Below, in pieces: positions 54,568 to 63,886 of a DNA stretch of 64,000 nucleotides. A model generated the notes under the pieces. It had not been told where the DNA came from, made no database searches, and worked only from the letters and a program-made list of their open reading frames with translations. The position numbers and the translations under genes were made by a program. Positions within the stretch are counted from its first letter, which is position 1. Every line of letters starts with the position of its first letter. This DNA comes from VFKU01 sp038916785 (GTDB lineage Bacteria; Hydrogenedentota; Hydrogenedentia; Hydrogenedentales; GCA-2746185), in contig JBCLBO010000009.1 of NCBI GenBank assembly GCA_038916785.1, positions 1 to 64,000 on the forward strand, in the 5' to 3' direction.

Positions 54568-55224
54568 TCAGTGGCGCTTGAAACTATAGCCGAAGCCGAC
54601 ACCGAAGTTGTTCACACCCGCGTTCTGTTCGAAGATCCCGGCATTCGAAATGTGGCTGACCTTTCCCGCGACGTGCCAGCCTTTCTCGAACTGGTATCCG
54701 AAACCGGCCTCTTCCATGAAATTTAAATAGCCCGAGTTGCCCTCGAATTTCGCGGACTGTCCGAGCACGTGCAAGCCAACTTCGCCAAACCAACCCCGCT
54801 GCTCCCTGCCATTGGAATAACCGCGGAACACGACGCCGAATCCCGCCGCCCAGATGTCGTCGCCGCCGTCGCCCTGGTTGTAATACATGATCGGGATAAG
54901 GCGTGGGCTAATGGTCAGATGCTCGACGATTGGGAACTCGTAATCAATATTCGTGCGCAGTGCGAAGTCGCTGGGCCGCGGGTGCTTTCCCCAATGGAAT
55001 CCGTGGAGTGGCGTGAGCTCAATGCGAATCCGCGCATGATCGATGCGGTTCCCTTTTCTGAAGGTTTTCGTCTCCGCCTGCTTGGGTTCCGGCGTCGACT
55101 CGACAGCCGATGGTTCCGGCGTCCTACCGTCTTTGTCGTCCGCGCCGGCGGAGGCCGCCATCGTAGGCAACGCCAGACACAGTCCAGCACATGCCCATAC
55201 GCGAACCCACTTCATCATCCGCAT
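54568..55224 (-). CDS. PagL-like lipid A 3-O-deacylase / acyloxyacyl hydrolase
   Basis: About 218 residues from ATG 55224 (GAGGAGAG upstream). The signal peptide (VWACAGLCLALPTMAASA) and an acidic, Pro-rich linker (about 30-50) precede an eight-stranded barrel-like outer-membrane domain with alternating hydrophobic strands, ending in aromatic FGVGFGYSFKRH. The active site is recognisable as VSHISNAGI: His, Ser and Asn as in PagL. PagL removes the 3-O-acyl chain from lipid A at the outer leaflet, which lowers endotoxin activity. This is good evidence for an LPS-bearing outer membrane. Divergent from the M16 peptidase gene. Confidence 0.85.
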   Translation of the reverse strand: MRMMKWVRVWACAGLCLALPTMAASAGADDKDGRTPEPSAVESTPEPKQAETKTFRKGNRIDHARIRIELTPLHGFHWGKHPRPSDFALRTNIDYEFPIVEHLTISPRLIPIMYYNQGDGGDDIWAAGFGVVFRGYSNGREQRGWFGEVGLHVLGQSAKFEGNSGYLNFMEEAGFGYQFEKGWHVAGKVSHISNAGIFEQNAGVNNFGVGFGYSFKRH

Positions 55225-55387
55225 CCTCGTCTCTCCTCGCATCCGGATTCCTATCGCGCCGGCATAGTAAGCGGCGGCGAACTCCGTTTCAATGTGGCGG
55301 GCGCGGAGCGATACCGGCGGCCTTGCCGATTTGCTATTCTCTGCGGTGCTCGGTCCGCCGATTGTGCGGCCGTGGGAGGAACGCCCG

Positions 55388-58294
55388 ATGTCGACCCGTT
55401 TGCTAACCATTGCTTTCCTACTTGCGGGACTCGCGTACGCCGCGAGCGCCTCGGCCGGTCACACCCGAATCAACGCCCCCAATCCAGCCGATCCCATGGC
55501 CGTGCACATCTACCAGCTCGAGAACGGGTTGACGGTGTACCTCACGCGGAACCAGGAGACGCTGCGGTTCTACGCGGAGATTGCGGTGCGCGCGGGCAGC
55601 AAGACGGACCCGGCGGATGCGACTGGCTTGGCGCACTACCTCGAGCATTTGTTGTTCAAGGGGAACCAGACGCTGGGCACGCTCGACTACACCCAGGAAG
55701 GGCCGTATATCGATCGAATCACGGCGCTTTATGGGCAGCATTTCAAGGAGACCGACGAGACCAAGCGCAAGGAAATCTACGCAGAGATTAACCGCGTCTC
55801 GCAGGAGGCCGCGCAATTTGCCGTCCCGAACGAGATCGACAAAATTTATAAGGCGCTTGGCGGCGACGCTCTCAATGCACACACCTGGCACGAGGAGACC
55901 GTCTACAAGGTGGCCCTGCCGATGAACCGGCTTCGCCAGTGGGCCGCGATCGAGTCGGTGCGATTCAAGGAGCCCGTCTTCCGCCTATTCCACACGGAAC
56001 TCGAAACGGTGTACGAGGAGAAGAACCGGAGTCTGGACAACAAGGACCGCGTTATCAACGAGGCGGTCAACGCGGCGCTCTTCAAGAAGCACCCCTACGG
56101 TCAGCAGACGACAATCGGCACGGTCGAGCACCTGAAAAATCCAAACCTGGACTACATCCGCGACTACTTCAACACCTGGTACGTGCCGAACAACATGGCG
56201 ATCTGCATCAGCGGGAACATCGACATCGACGAGACCATCCAGATCATCGACGAAAACTTTTCCGCGTGGAAGCGCAAGGACCTGCCCGCGCCGAAGACCT
56301 TCGCCGAGGAGCCGCTGAAGGGCGCGGAACGCGTCACGGTCCAGTACAAGGCCGAGGAGCAGGTGTTGCTCGCGTTTCGCCTTCCCGGAGTAAACGACCC
56401 GGATTCCGAAGTGCTCAAGCTCATCGACATGATTCTGGATAACTCCGTCGCCGGGCTCATCAATCTCAACTTGAACCAGGCGCAGCGCGTGCGCGAGTCC
56501 GGCTCCTATCCCTACCAGATGAACGAGTACGGCGTGGAGCACCTCTGGGGCGTGCCGAAGGACGGCCAGAGCCTGGACGAAGTCGAGCAGCTTTTGTTGG
56601 AGCAGGTTGAGAAGGTCAGGAAGGGTGATTTCGAGGATTGGATTCTTCCGGCCATCGTCACGGATTTCAAAAAGAACCAGCGGGCCGCGCTCGAGTCCGA
56701 CATGGCGCGGGTGAACCAGATGACCAACGCGTTCCTGAATTTTGCGGACTGGGACCACCGCGTGGACGAGATCGCGCGCATCGAAAAGCTCACGAAAGAC
56801 GACGTCGTGCGCGTGGCGAACAAGTATTTCGGCGGCGGCTACGTGGCGGGCTGGCGCCTCGACGAGCAGCAGGAGATCCCCTCGGTCGTCAAGCCACAGA
56901 TCGACCCGGTCGACATCGACCCGACGCGACAGTCGGCTTTCGCGAAGAACATCCTGGCGATGAAGGCCGACCCCATCGAGCCCGTTTTCGTCGATCCAGC
57001 GAAGGACTACACGATGGTGGACTACAAGCAGGGGGTGAAGCTGTATTACTCGCCCAACCCGCTCAACGACCTATTTTCACTTTCGATCCTGGTCGAATTC
57101 GGCACCTTTGAAGACAACAAGATTGGCGTGTCCACGCTGCTCTTGGACAAGGCCGGCACCCAGCGGTTCTCGGCCGAAGACCTCAAGAAGGAGTGGTACA
57201 AGCTGGGGATGGACGCCAGCGTAAACGCGGGAGACAACGAGACCTACATATCGATCACCGGTCTCGATGAGAACTTCGAGAAGTCACTCGCGCTGCTGAT
57301 GGAGTGGATTAAGGACCCCACGGCCGACGACGCCACGCTCGAGGAACTCAAGCAGATTATTCTGGTGAGCCGTGAAGACGAGAAGAAAGACCCGGGCAGT
57401 CTCAATCGCGCGCTCAGCGCGTATCACCGCTACGGCGCGGAGTCGTCGTTTCTGCGCCGCCTGCCGGGCGCGGATCTGCAAAAGCTGACGAGGGACGAGC
57501 TATTCGCGGTGATCCGCGGCCTGCTGGACTACAAACACGTGATTACCTACACCGGAGCGCTGCCGCTGGATCAAGTCCAGAAGGCGCTGGCGAAGCTGCA
57601 CCCGCTGCCGGACACGCTGAAGGATCCGCCGCCGTACCGGTTCCTGCGGGCGCGCGAACCGGCGTCAAACGAGATCTTTTTCTTTAACAAAGAGGCTGCA
57701 CAGGCTCAGGTGCGCATCGAGTATCCGAGCGGCGTCTACACGGAGGAAGTGCTCACCCCGGCGGAGCTGTACAACAGCTATTTCGCGGACGGCATGTCGA
57801 GCATCGTGTTTCAGGAGCTGCGCGAGGCGCGCGCGCTCGCGTATTCGGCCGGCGCGCTCTACCACGTCGGCACGCGGGTCGATGACGAGAACCTGATGAT
57901 CGGCGCGATCGGGTGCCAGGCGGACAAGACGCCGGAGGCCGTCGCCGCATTCCTCAATATCATCGACAACCTGCCCGAGTCGCCCGACCGCATGACGGAG
58001 GCGCTCACCGCGCTCGACAACCAGTACCGCACATCGAAGATCGGGTTCCGCGAAGTCATTGGGGCTGTGCGCGCGTGGGAGAAGCTGGGCCTGGCGCCAG
58101 ACCCGCGCAAGAAGCAGTTTGCGGCGCTACACTCGGCCGGGCTGGACACCGTGTTGGCGTTTCACAAGCAGCGCGTGGAAGACCGCGCGAAGCTAATCTC
58201 AGTCGTCGGCGATAAGAGCCGGATCGACATGAACGCGCTCAAGGAATACGGCGCGGTGACCGAGGTGGGCCTCGGCGATCTTTTTGTGGATTGA
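55388..58294 (+). CDS. M16 family metallopeptidase (pitrilysin/insulinase type)
   Basis: About 968 residues from ATG 55388, chosen because a signal peptide starts at once (LLTIAFLLAGLAYAASASA). The long form holds two M16 halves. The N-terminal half has the inverted zinc motif HxxEH in GLAHYLEHLLFKG and, about 75-80 residues later, acidic residues suited as the third ligand. The C-terminal half, including VIVFQELREARALAYSAG-like sequence (SSIVFQELREARALAYSAG), keeps the fold and the R/Y substrate-binding segment but lacks zinc ligands. Such enzymes close as a clamshell on peptides and degrade them in the periplasm. It ends convergently with the coiled-coil MshEN gene. Confidence 0.92.
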   Translation: MSTRLLTIAFLLAGLAYAASASAGHTRINAPNPADPMAVHIYQLENGLTVYLTRNQETLRFYAEIAVRAGSKTDPADATGLAHYLEHLLFKGNQTLGTLDYTQEGPYIDRITALYGQHFKETDETKRKEIYAEINRVSQEAAQFAVPNEIDKIYKALGGDALNAHTWHEETVYKVALPMNRLRQWAAIESVRFKEPVFRLFHTELETVYEEKNRSLDNKDRVINEAVNAALFKKHPYGQQTTIGTVEHLKNPNLDYIRDYFNTWYVPNNMAICISGNIDIDETIQIIDENFSAWKRKDLPAPKTFAEEPLKGAERVTVQYKAEEQVLLAFRLPGVNDPDSEVLKLIDMILDNSVAGLINLNLNQAQRVRESGSYPYQMNEYGVEHLWGVPKDGQSLDEVEQLLLEQVEKVRKGDFEDWILPAIVTDFKKNQRAALESDMARVNQMTNAFLNFADWDHRVDEIARIEKLTKDDVVRVANKYFGGGYVAGWRLDEQQEIPSVVKPQIDPVDIDPTRQSAFAKNILAMKADPIEPVFVDPAKDYTMVDYKQGVKLYYSPNPLNDLFSLSILVEFGTFEDNKIGVSTLLLDKAGTQRFSAEDLKKEWYKLGMDASVNAGDNETYISITGLDENFEKSLALLMEWIKDPTADDATLEELKQIILVSREDEKKDPGSLNRALSAYHRYGAESSFLRRLPGADLQKLTRDELFAVIRGLLDYKHVITYTGALPLDQVQKALAKLHPLPDTLKDPPPYRFLRAREPASNEIFFFNKEAAQAQVRIEYPSGVYTEEVLTPAELYNSYFADGMSSIVFQELREARALAYSAGALYHVGTRVDDENLMIGAIGCQADKTPEAVAAFLNIIDNLPESPDRMTEALTALDNQYRTSKIGFREVIGAVRAWEKLGLAPDPRKKQFAALHSAGLDTVLAFHKQRVEDRAKLISVVGDKSRIDMNALKEYGAVTEVGLGDLFVD

Positions 58295-58299
58295 ACGGT

Positions 58300-58320
58300 A
58301 GGGCGGGCGTGACCCGCCCT
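58300..58320. repeat. palindrome between convergent genes
   Basis: AGGGCGGG / CCCGCCCT with a 5-base loop, 5 bases after the M16 stop and 7 before the stop of the convergent gene. It could stop both transcripts; no T-tract is present. Related to the 45692-45739 repeats. Confidence 0.6.
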
Positions 58321-58327
58321 GCGTGCA

Positions 58328-60091
58328 TTAGGTGCGTTGGCGCTCCGGGGTGTAGGCCTTGGCGATCGCCGCGAGGATGGCCGCCGGCGTCGACACCGCG
58401 GGGCGTACGCGGCGCTCCGAGGCGAGCTCGACGTCTTCGATGGCGATGAGGTCGAGCGGATTTTCCATGGCGACGAGGAGTTCCCCGTCCTTCTCGCGCA
58501 CGGGGATGCACAGGTGCTTCTCCGCCAGTCGCGCGCTGATGAGCCGCGCGGCGTTGATGTCCACAGAGCCTTTGCCCAGCGGCAGGAATTCGAGCCCGCG
58601 CTGATGCGCGACCGCCTGCGCGACCTGCGTTTCCTCGACGTGGCCCATCGCCACCAGCACTGAGCCCAGGTGCTTCCACGGACGCTCGCGTTTCTGTGTC
58701 GTGAGGGCCTCGCCCAGTTGCGTTTCGGTGATGATTCCCGCGTTCACGAAAATCTCGCCGAGCAAGCGCTTGGCTTCGTCGGTAGGGACGCGAAGGACAG
58801 AATTGCCGATCGTGGGATCGGCTTCTTCGTTGCTGTCGAATGTTTCGACCTCAGGGGCGGAGTGCACTGGCGGCGCTGCGCCGTTGATGTCGTGTTCGAT
58901 TGCGGCGTCCAACCGGCGCCGGCGGACGGTTTGAAGTTCGGCGTGGGCCGCCTCGCGATCACGCAGTGCATCGGCCACCTGCGCGGCGAGTTGCGACTTC
59001 GTGCCTTTGGACCCTTCGTCCGCCAGTTGGTCTTCGCTATGGTGCAGGCGCTCGGCGAGCTGTCGCGATTCTGATTCCAGGCGCTTGACCTGCGCCTCCA
59101 ACTCCGGCGCGCACGCGGCCTCGGGCCGCAGAGTGTCGAGTTCGATTGCCGCTTTTTCGAGCGCGGCGCGCTGGGAACGTTCCGATTCCGCGGTGTCGCG
59201 GGCGCGCATGCGCAGCTCTTCGAGATCGGATTTCGATTGTCCGAGCTTTTGTTCGAGTTCCTCCGCGTGGCCCTTCCATTTTTCGGCGTCGGACGCGCGC
59301 GCAGCGAGTTCTTCATCGAGCTTGTGGGTGTCTTTTTCGAGGCGCTCGACGGCGTGCCGCGACTGATCGAGTTCACGGGCTTGCGCTACCGACAATTGCC
59401 GGGCCGATTCCAGTTCCGCGTCCACCGCCGCGAGGCGATCGGCAGTCGCTTGGACATCCCGGCCCGTGAGCGCTTCGACTTCCGAGCGGAGCTGCGCCTC
59501 CGATGACCGGGCGGCGTCGAGCGCCACTTGAATCTGGCCGCATTTTTCGTGCTCTGCGTGCGCGGCCTGCTTATACTCCGCGACCGTCGCTTCGAGCTCG
59601 GCCACGCGCCGGCGCGCCGCTTGGCCCGCCTGCAGCGCGTCGGAGGCTTCCTTGTATACCAGCTCGATTTTGCGCAGCCGTTTTTGCGTCTTGTCCGCTT
59701 CCACGATGGCCTGCGCCTGCTCTTCGAGTTGCTGTTGCAATTGCGCGCGCTGCCCTTCGCTGTCGGCGAGCTGCTGTTCGATGGCCTGCCGCGCAAGCGC
59801 CTGGCGCTCGAGTTCGGCGATCTTCTCGCGGGCCGCCTCGAGGTCGTCCGCGGACGTCTGCGCCTTGGCGACCGCTTCGCGCACGGCCCCGAGCTGGGAC
59901 ACGGCGCGTCCGGTCAGATCGGACGAGGTCTGCGTGAGGCTATTTTCCCGCTGTTCGAGTTCGGACAGGGCCTGTTGGAGCTCACGAATGGTGTCCCGAA
60001 TGGCGGCGTGGCCTTCGTTTACCGCAGTCTGTTGCTGCTCGAGTGCCGCTTCCAATTCGGCGATGAACTGTGTCTCGACGCTCGCGCCCAT
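58328..60091 (-). CDS. long coiled-coil protein with C-terminal MshEN domain
   Basis: A 587-residue protein. Residues 10 to about 400 are almost unbroken coiled coil rich in Ala, Glu, Gln and Arg (for example LEAALEQQQTAV and AELERQALARQAIEQQLAD), without a signal peptide or membrane helix. After a Pro/Asp linker (about 415-440) comes a MshEN/T2SSE N-terminal domain (445-575): EAKRLLGEIFVNAGIITETQ, then HLGSVLVAMGHVEETQVAQA and LVAMENPLDLIAIEDVE. In MshE this fold binds cyclic-di-GMP. No secretion ATPase domain follows. It may be a cytoplasmic scaffold that senses cyclic-di-GMP, or interact with pilus/secretion machinery; this is inference. Confidence 0.85.
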   Translation of the reverse strand: MGASVETQFIAELEAALEQQQTAVNEGHAAIRDTIRELQQALSELEQRENSLTQTSSDLTGRAVSQLGAVREAVAKAQTSADDLEAAREKIAELERQALARQAIEQQLADSEGQRAQLQQQLEEQAQAIVEADKTQKRLRKIELVYKEASDALQAGQAARRRVAELEATVAEYKQAAHAEHEKCGQIQVALDAARSSEAQLRSEVEALTGRDVQATADRLAAVDAELESARQLSVAQARELDQSRHAVERLEKDTHKLDEELAARASDAEKWKGHAEELEQKLGQSKSDLEELRMRARDTAESERSQRAALEKAAIELDTLRPEAACAPELEAQVKRLESESRQLAERLHHSEDQLADEGSKGTKSQLAAQVADALRDREAAHAELQTVRRRRLDAAIEHDINGAAPPVHSAPEVETFDSNEEADPTIGNSVLRVPTDEAKRLLGEIFVNAGIITETQLGEALTTQKRERPWKHLGSVLVAMGHVEETQVAQAVAHQRGLEFLPLGKGSVDINAARLISARLAEKHLCIPVREKDGELLVAMENPLDLIAIEDVELASERRVRPAVSTPAAILAAIAKAYTPERQRT

Positions 60092-60273
60092 GATGGCCCC
60101 CCCGGCCTAATCCGTGTTGGAGAAAGGACTTATGGCGCAGTGGGCCTCCAATTATGGGCTGGCCCGGCCAAAACTTCCCCCGACGATCCCGCTGGATCGT
60201 CATAGGCATTATACGAGCAGTTTGGAAAAACGGTCAACAATTTCTCGAATTAATCCGGTCCGCGAAGAAAACA

Positions 60274-60304
60274 GCATAACTCGTTTAAGCTAAGGGAGTT
60301 ATGC
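60274..60304 (-). terminator. hairpin after the nucleotidyltransferase gene
   Basis: GCATAACTC / GAGTTATGC, 9-bp perfect stem with a 13-base loop, overlapping the end region of the minus-strand gene that stops at 60307. On the minus strand TTTTCTTCGCGG follows, a weak T-tract. The gap to the coiled-coil gene (60092-60306) has no other feature. Confidence 0.55.
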
Positions 60305-60306
60305 GA

Positions 60307-61503
60307 TCAGGTCTCTTTGTCCCGCTGAACCACTTCGCCCGGCAGCGTGCTGGTGCCCGGCCAAAGCTTGCGCCCGGGATAGATAGAGGTGTTGATTCCC
60401 GTATGGACGCCGTCGCCGACAATCGCGCCTAACTTTCGGCGGCCCGTGTCTACCAATTCACCCTTGACCATGCTTTTGTGGTTGCCGCCGTCGTGCCGAA
60501 AATTGGCGGTCACGGTGCCGCAGCCGAAGTTCACGTTCTCTCCGAGGATGCTGTCGCCGGCGTAGCTCAGGTGGGGCACCGCCGCGCCGTCCATCAGGAT
60601 CGAGCCTTTGATCTCGGAGCCTTGGCCGATTTTGCAGCCGTTTCCGATCGCGGAGTAGGGGCGGATCCACGCGTTCGGCCCGATGTGGCAGTTCTCTCCG
60701 ATGATGACCGGCCCGTCGATCACCACGCCGGGCCGGATGACCGTACCGTGCCCGATGGAGATCGCGCCGCTTAGATGCGCCGCCGGACTTACCTCGCCGT
60801 GGATCTCCGCCTTGAGGAAGGTGTCGAGCACGAATTGTGTGGCGCCGAGGAGGTCCCAGGGATAACCGATCGGCAGCCAATGCCCCTTCGATTCGACCAC
60901 GCGAAACGCGCGGCGATCGGCAAGCATTTGTATCGCACCGGTGATTTCTATCTCGCCGCGCTCGGAAGGTCTTAGCTCGCGCAGGCACGCGAAGACCTCC
61001 GGTAAAAATTTGTAAGCACCGATGTTGGCGAGTTTCGAGAGAGGATTTTTCGGCTTCTCCACGATGCGGACCGCGCGGCCTTCCCGGTCAACTTCGTAGA
61101 CGCCGAATTGCCGCGGATCATCGACGGTGCGCGCGAGGCCGCCTTGATCGGCCGCGGCCAGCGCTGCAAGGTCGTCGTGTGCGTAGAGATCGTCGCCGTT
61201 TAGCGAGAGGAAGGCGCCGCTGATCGCGCTTTCGCATTGTTGCAGCGCGTGGCCAGTGCCGCGTTGGTCTTTCTGCTCGACGTACTCGATGGGCAGGCCC
61301 TCGAACGAGGCCCCGAAACGCGCGCGAATCATCTCCGAGCGATAACCGACCACGACGACCACGCCATCGACGATGCCGCGCAGCGCGTCGAATTGGTGCG
61401 CAAGGATTGGGCGATTGGCGACGGGGAGCAGCGGCTTGGGCCGCGTCAGCGTGAGCGGGTAAGTGCGCGTGGATTTTCCGGCGGCGAAGATGACGGCCTT
61501 CAT
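60307..61503 (-). CDS. sugar-phosphate nucleotidyltransferase with left-handed beta-helix (GlmU-like)
   Basis: A 398-residue protein. The nucleotidyltransferase domain (1-230) starts MKAVIFAAGKSTRTYPLT and has TRPKPLLPVANRPI, with the catalytic Asp in LNGDDLYAHDD and later VVEKPKNPLSK. The beta-helix (about 240-385) has hexapeptide repeats such as ISIGHGTVIRPGVVIDGPVIIG and ends NTSIYPGRKLWPGTSTLPGE. This layout is that of archaeal-type bifunctional sugar-1-phosphate nucleotidyltransferase/acetyltransferases and of GlmU-like proteins, giving UDP-GlcNAc or a related NDP-sugar. The first motif reads GKSTRT where GxGTRM is usual. It would supply the envelope-glycan enzymes of this region. Confidence 0.87.
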   Translation of the reverse strand: MKAVIFAAGKSTRTYPLTLTRPKPLLPVANRPILAHQFDALRGIVDGVVVVVGYRSEMIRARFGASFEGLPIEYVEQKDQRGTGHALQQCESAISGAFLSLNGDDLYAHDDLAALAAADQGGLARTVDDPRQFGVYEVDREGRAVRIVEKPKNPLSKLANIGAYKFLPEVFACLRELRPSERGEIEITGAIQMLADRRAFRVVESKGHWLPIGYPWDLLGATQFVLDTFLKAEIHGEVSPAAHLSGAISIGHGTVIRPGVVIDGPVIIGENCHIGPNAWIRPYSAIGNGCKIGQGSEIKGSILMDGAAVPHLSYAGDSILGENVNFGCGTVTANFRHDGGNHKSMVKGELVDTGRRKLGAIVGDGVHTGINTSIYPGRKLWPGTSTLPGEVVQRDKET

Positions 61504-61517
61504 CGATGCTCCCGATT

Positions 61518-61536
61518 GTAGGGGAGGCCCCCCTAC
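61518..61536. repeat. palindromic repeat GTAGGGG..CCCCCTAC
   Basis: A short hairpin just upstream of the nucleotidyltransferase start, of the type that is inserted in the coding sequence of the TPR protein at 3848-3869. Confidence 0.55.
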
Positions 61537-61757
61537 GAGGTTCGTCTCGGTTTTCTTGGATCCCGATACAGTTTATCACTGCCGAGGACGGCTAAAGAAT
61601 TGCCCAATCCCGCCGATAAAGAAAGTGTAGTCGCCGAGACAAGGATGTCGAGGCAAACACTGGCAAGGACGCCACGATACGAGACTCGGCGGCTCGCAGT
61701 AGGGGCCGGCCATCCCGCCGGAACCAGGGCGCTGAGTCTTACCACCTCCTTGAGTGC

Positions 61758-61793
61758 GCGATGGCGTAGACCGCCATCGCCGCTCATTTTTTT
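61758..61793 (+). terminator. terminator-like hairpin in the leader of serC
   Basis: GCGATGGCG (61758-61766), loop TAGAC, CGCCATCGC (61772-61780), then seven Ts at 61787-61793 about 100 bases before the serC start. No plus-strand gene lies upstream in 61504-61757, so this is either a leader attenuator, the end of a small RNA, or a dispersed palindrome with a chance T-run. I recognise no riboswitch in the 250 bases before it; that stretch of the gap holds no supported gene. Confidence 0.5.
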
Positions 61794-61891
61794 GTCCCCG
61801 CCGTTGCGCCGTGCGCATGGTTTGCTCTACAGTAGTGCCCTTTCCGCAGAATGCCGCGAGGGGCGCGGTGTTATTACGGGGCGAGGGTGAC

Positions 61892-62971
61892 ATGGCGACG
61901 GTATTCAATTTCAGCGCGGGGCCCGCGATCATGCCGAAGGATGTTCTCCGGCAAGCTCAGGCGGAGCTGCTCGACTACCAGGGCTCGGGTATGTCCGTCA
62001 TGGAGATGTCGCACCGCAGCGACGAGTACATCGCCATCCAGGCCGAGGCGGAGAGGAATGTTCGCGCGCTGCTGGGCGTGCCGGACAAGTATCACGTGCT
62101 GTTTTTGCAGGGCGGCGCGACGTCCGAGTTCGCGCTGGTGCCGATGAACCTGCTGCACGCGGGCCAGAGCGCGGACTACACACTGTCTGGCGCGTGGGGC
62201 AAGAAGGCGGTGGACGAGGCGAAGGGGATCGGAAAGGTAAACGTGATTGCCGATACGAACGCGGCCCGGCCCTGCCGCGTGCCGGTGCCGGCCGAACTCA
62301 AGGAGACTCCGGGCGCGGCCTACCTGCATATCACCAGTAACGAGACGATTTCCGGTGCGCAGTGGAAGGGGTTTCCGAAGACGGCCGCGCCGCTCGTGGC
62401 GGATATGTCCTCCGACATCGCCTCGCGCGTCATCGACGTCAATCAATTCGGCCTGATCTATGCCAGCGCGCAGAAGAACCTCGGGCCGAGCGGCGTCACG
62501 CTGGTGATCGTGCGCAAAGACCTCGCCGAAGGCGCGCGCAAGGACATCCCGTCGATTTTCCGCTACCAGACCCACGCGGAGAACGAGTCGATGTTGAATA
62601 CGCCGCCGTGTTTCTCCATTTACCTGCTGATGCTCGTGACGCGCTGGATCGCCCAGCAGGGCGGGGTCGCCGCGGTGCAGAAGATTAACGACGCCAAAGC
62701 GGCCACGCTCTATGCCGCGATCGACGCGACGGAGTTTTACCGCGGCGCGGCCGACCCGGCGCACCGCTCGACGATGAACGTCACCTTCAACCTGCCGAGC
62801 GAAGACCTCGAGAAGAAATTCGCCAAGCAGGCCGAGGCCGAGGGCCTCAGGCAACTCAAGGGCCACCGATCCGTCGGTGGTTTGCGCGCGTCGATCTACA
62901 ACGCCTTCCCTGCCGAGGGCGTCGATGCGCTGGTGTCGTTCATGCGCGAATTCGAGAAGAAGAACGGGTAA
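61892..62971 (+). CDS. serC: phosphoserine aminotransferase
   Basis: About 359 residues from ATG 61892 (E. coli SerC has 362); the upstream frame is open but starts inside the leader. The PLP enzyme converts 3-phosphohydroxypyruvate and glutamate to phosphoserine. Hallmarks are FNFSAGPAIMPKDVLRQAQ, the PLP-contact GGATSEFALVPMNLL, HITSNETISGAQW, DMSSDIASR and the PLP-lysine in YASAQKNLGPSG (about residue 196). HRSVGGLRASIYNAFP near the end binds the substrate phosphate. Serine made here would be the substrate of CysE at 8.3-9.1 kb. A possible terminator in its leader suggests regulation. Confidence 0.96.
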   Translation: MATVFNFSAGPAIMPKDVLRQAQAELLDYQGSGMSVMEMSHRSDEYIAIQAEAERNVRALLGVPDKYHVLFLQGGATSEFALVPMNLLHAGQSADYTLSGAWGKKAVDEAKGIGKVNVIADTNAARPCRVPVPAELKETPGAAYLHITSNETISGAQWKGFPKTAAPLVADMSSDIASRVIDVNQFGLIYASAQKNLGPSGVTLVIVRKDLAEGARKDIPSIFRYQTHAENESMLNTPPCFSIYLLMLVTRWIAQQGGVAAVQKINDAKAATLYAAIDATEFYRGAADPAHRSTMNVTFNLPSEDLEKKFAKQAEAEGLRQLKGHRSVGGLRASIYNAFPAEGVDALVSFMREFEKKNG

Positions 62972-63091
62972 AGCGGTCGTCCGCAGATGGCGCAGATGAA
63001 TGCAGAACTGCGCTAATCCCGGCGCCGGCGTTCGTATCTCGGCGCCTCGGACTTGCGCTCCATGGCGCCGCCTGCTTCGCCGCGTTGCGAA

Positions 63092-63709
63092 CTACTCCAC
63101 GCGGAAGCGGGCGCGGCCGGAGACGGTGAGGCGCGGGCCCTGCACGGTTTGCTCGATGACGTAGTCGCCGGGCTCCCAGCTCTCGGAGACTTTGAATTCC
63201 TGCGTGCTCACCCAAGTGCCATCGTTGCGCGTGTGTTCCTCGGCGGAGATTTCGGAGACGACCCGGTCGTCCTTGAGGATGGTGCGGCGCTCGGTGACGG
63301 CGGCGCCGCCGGGCGCGCCGAGGAGTGCGTACTGCATGCGCGCCTCGATGTACTGCCCGCGGCGGGCGGTGGGCGGGTTCACGGCGGCGTCCTCGAACAC
63401 GAGGCTCTGGCCCGTGCTCGGCTGGTAGTGATAGGTCTCGGCGGTCTGGGTGGCCGGTTTTACTTGTTCCGCGCGCGACTTGCGCACGTCGTGCGCGATC
63501 GCGCCGCCCGCCGCGCCCACGCCTGCGCCCACGACCGCGCCAATGAGCGCGCCCTTGCCGTCGCCCGCGATGCCGCCGATGAGCGCGCCCGTGCCTGCGC
63601 CGATGAGCGCGCCGAGGCCGGCGGACTCGCCGGTGGTCTCACAACCCGCGGCGGCGATGACCAGCGCGGGAACCATTAGCCATGTGATGCGATTACGAAC
63701 AGTGTTCAT
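63092..63709 (-). CDS. glycine-zipper lipoprotein
   Basis: About 205 residues from ATG 63709 (a start at 63718 adds three). A lipoprotein signal (ITWLMVPALVIAAAGC, lipid-modified Cys near 23) is followed by a glycine zipper of about 45 residues (LGALIGAGTGALIGGIAG and IGAVVGAGVGAAGGAIA), the YMGG-like/Rcs-type membrane-associating motif found in outer-membrane lipoproteins. The C-terminal half (about 85-205) is a beta-rich domain, including TARRGQYIEARMQYALLG and ESWEPGDYVIEQTVQG. The role is unknown; glycine-zipper lipoproteins can form small oligomers at the outer membrane. Convergent with serC. Confidence 0.86.
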   Translation of the reverse strand: MNTVRNRITWLMVPALVIAAAGCETTGESAGLGALIGAGTGALIGGIAGDGKGALIGAVVGAGVGAAGGAIAHDVRKSRAEQVKPATQTAETYHYQPSTGQSLVFEDAAVNPPTARRGQYIEARMQYALLGAPGGAAVTERRTILKDDRVVSEISAEEHTRNDGTWVSTQEFKVSESWEPGDYVIEQTVQGPRLTVSGRARFRVE

Positions 63710-63807
63710 GGTGTACATCGTTCTCCCCTGGCCCGCCCGAGGCGGGACTACCCACTAGTATAGACGAATGTTGCCCTGCGGACATTCACTGGCCGTGTGC
63801 CCAATGT

Positions 63808-63886
63808 GGAAGCGGCGGGACGCCGCTTCCACTCTGACAATTGCCGACACGGCTGCCGTGTGGCCGCATGGGCGAGCCGCCCATGC
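63808..63886. repeat. three adjacent palindromes at the window end
   Basis: GGAAGCGGCG/CGCCGCTTCC at 63808-63830, ACACGG/CCGTGT at 63847-63861 and GCATGGGC/GCCCATGC at 63866-63886. The last matches 14017-14037 with compensating arm changes. The remaining sequence to 64000 shows no supported gene. Confidence 0.7.

Noticed and set aside
61533..61787. Minus-strand 84-codon frame in the serC leader region
   Set aside because: It crosses the terminator-like hairpin and ends in another palindrome; its composition is not convincing and it has no ribosome site.
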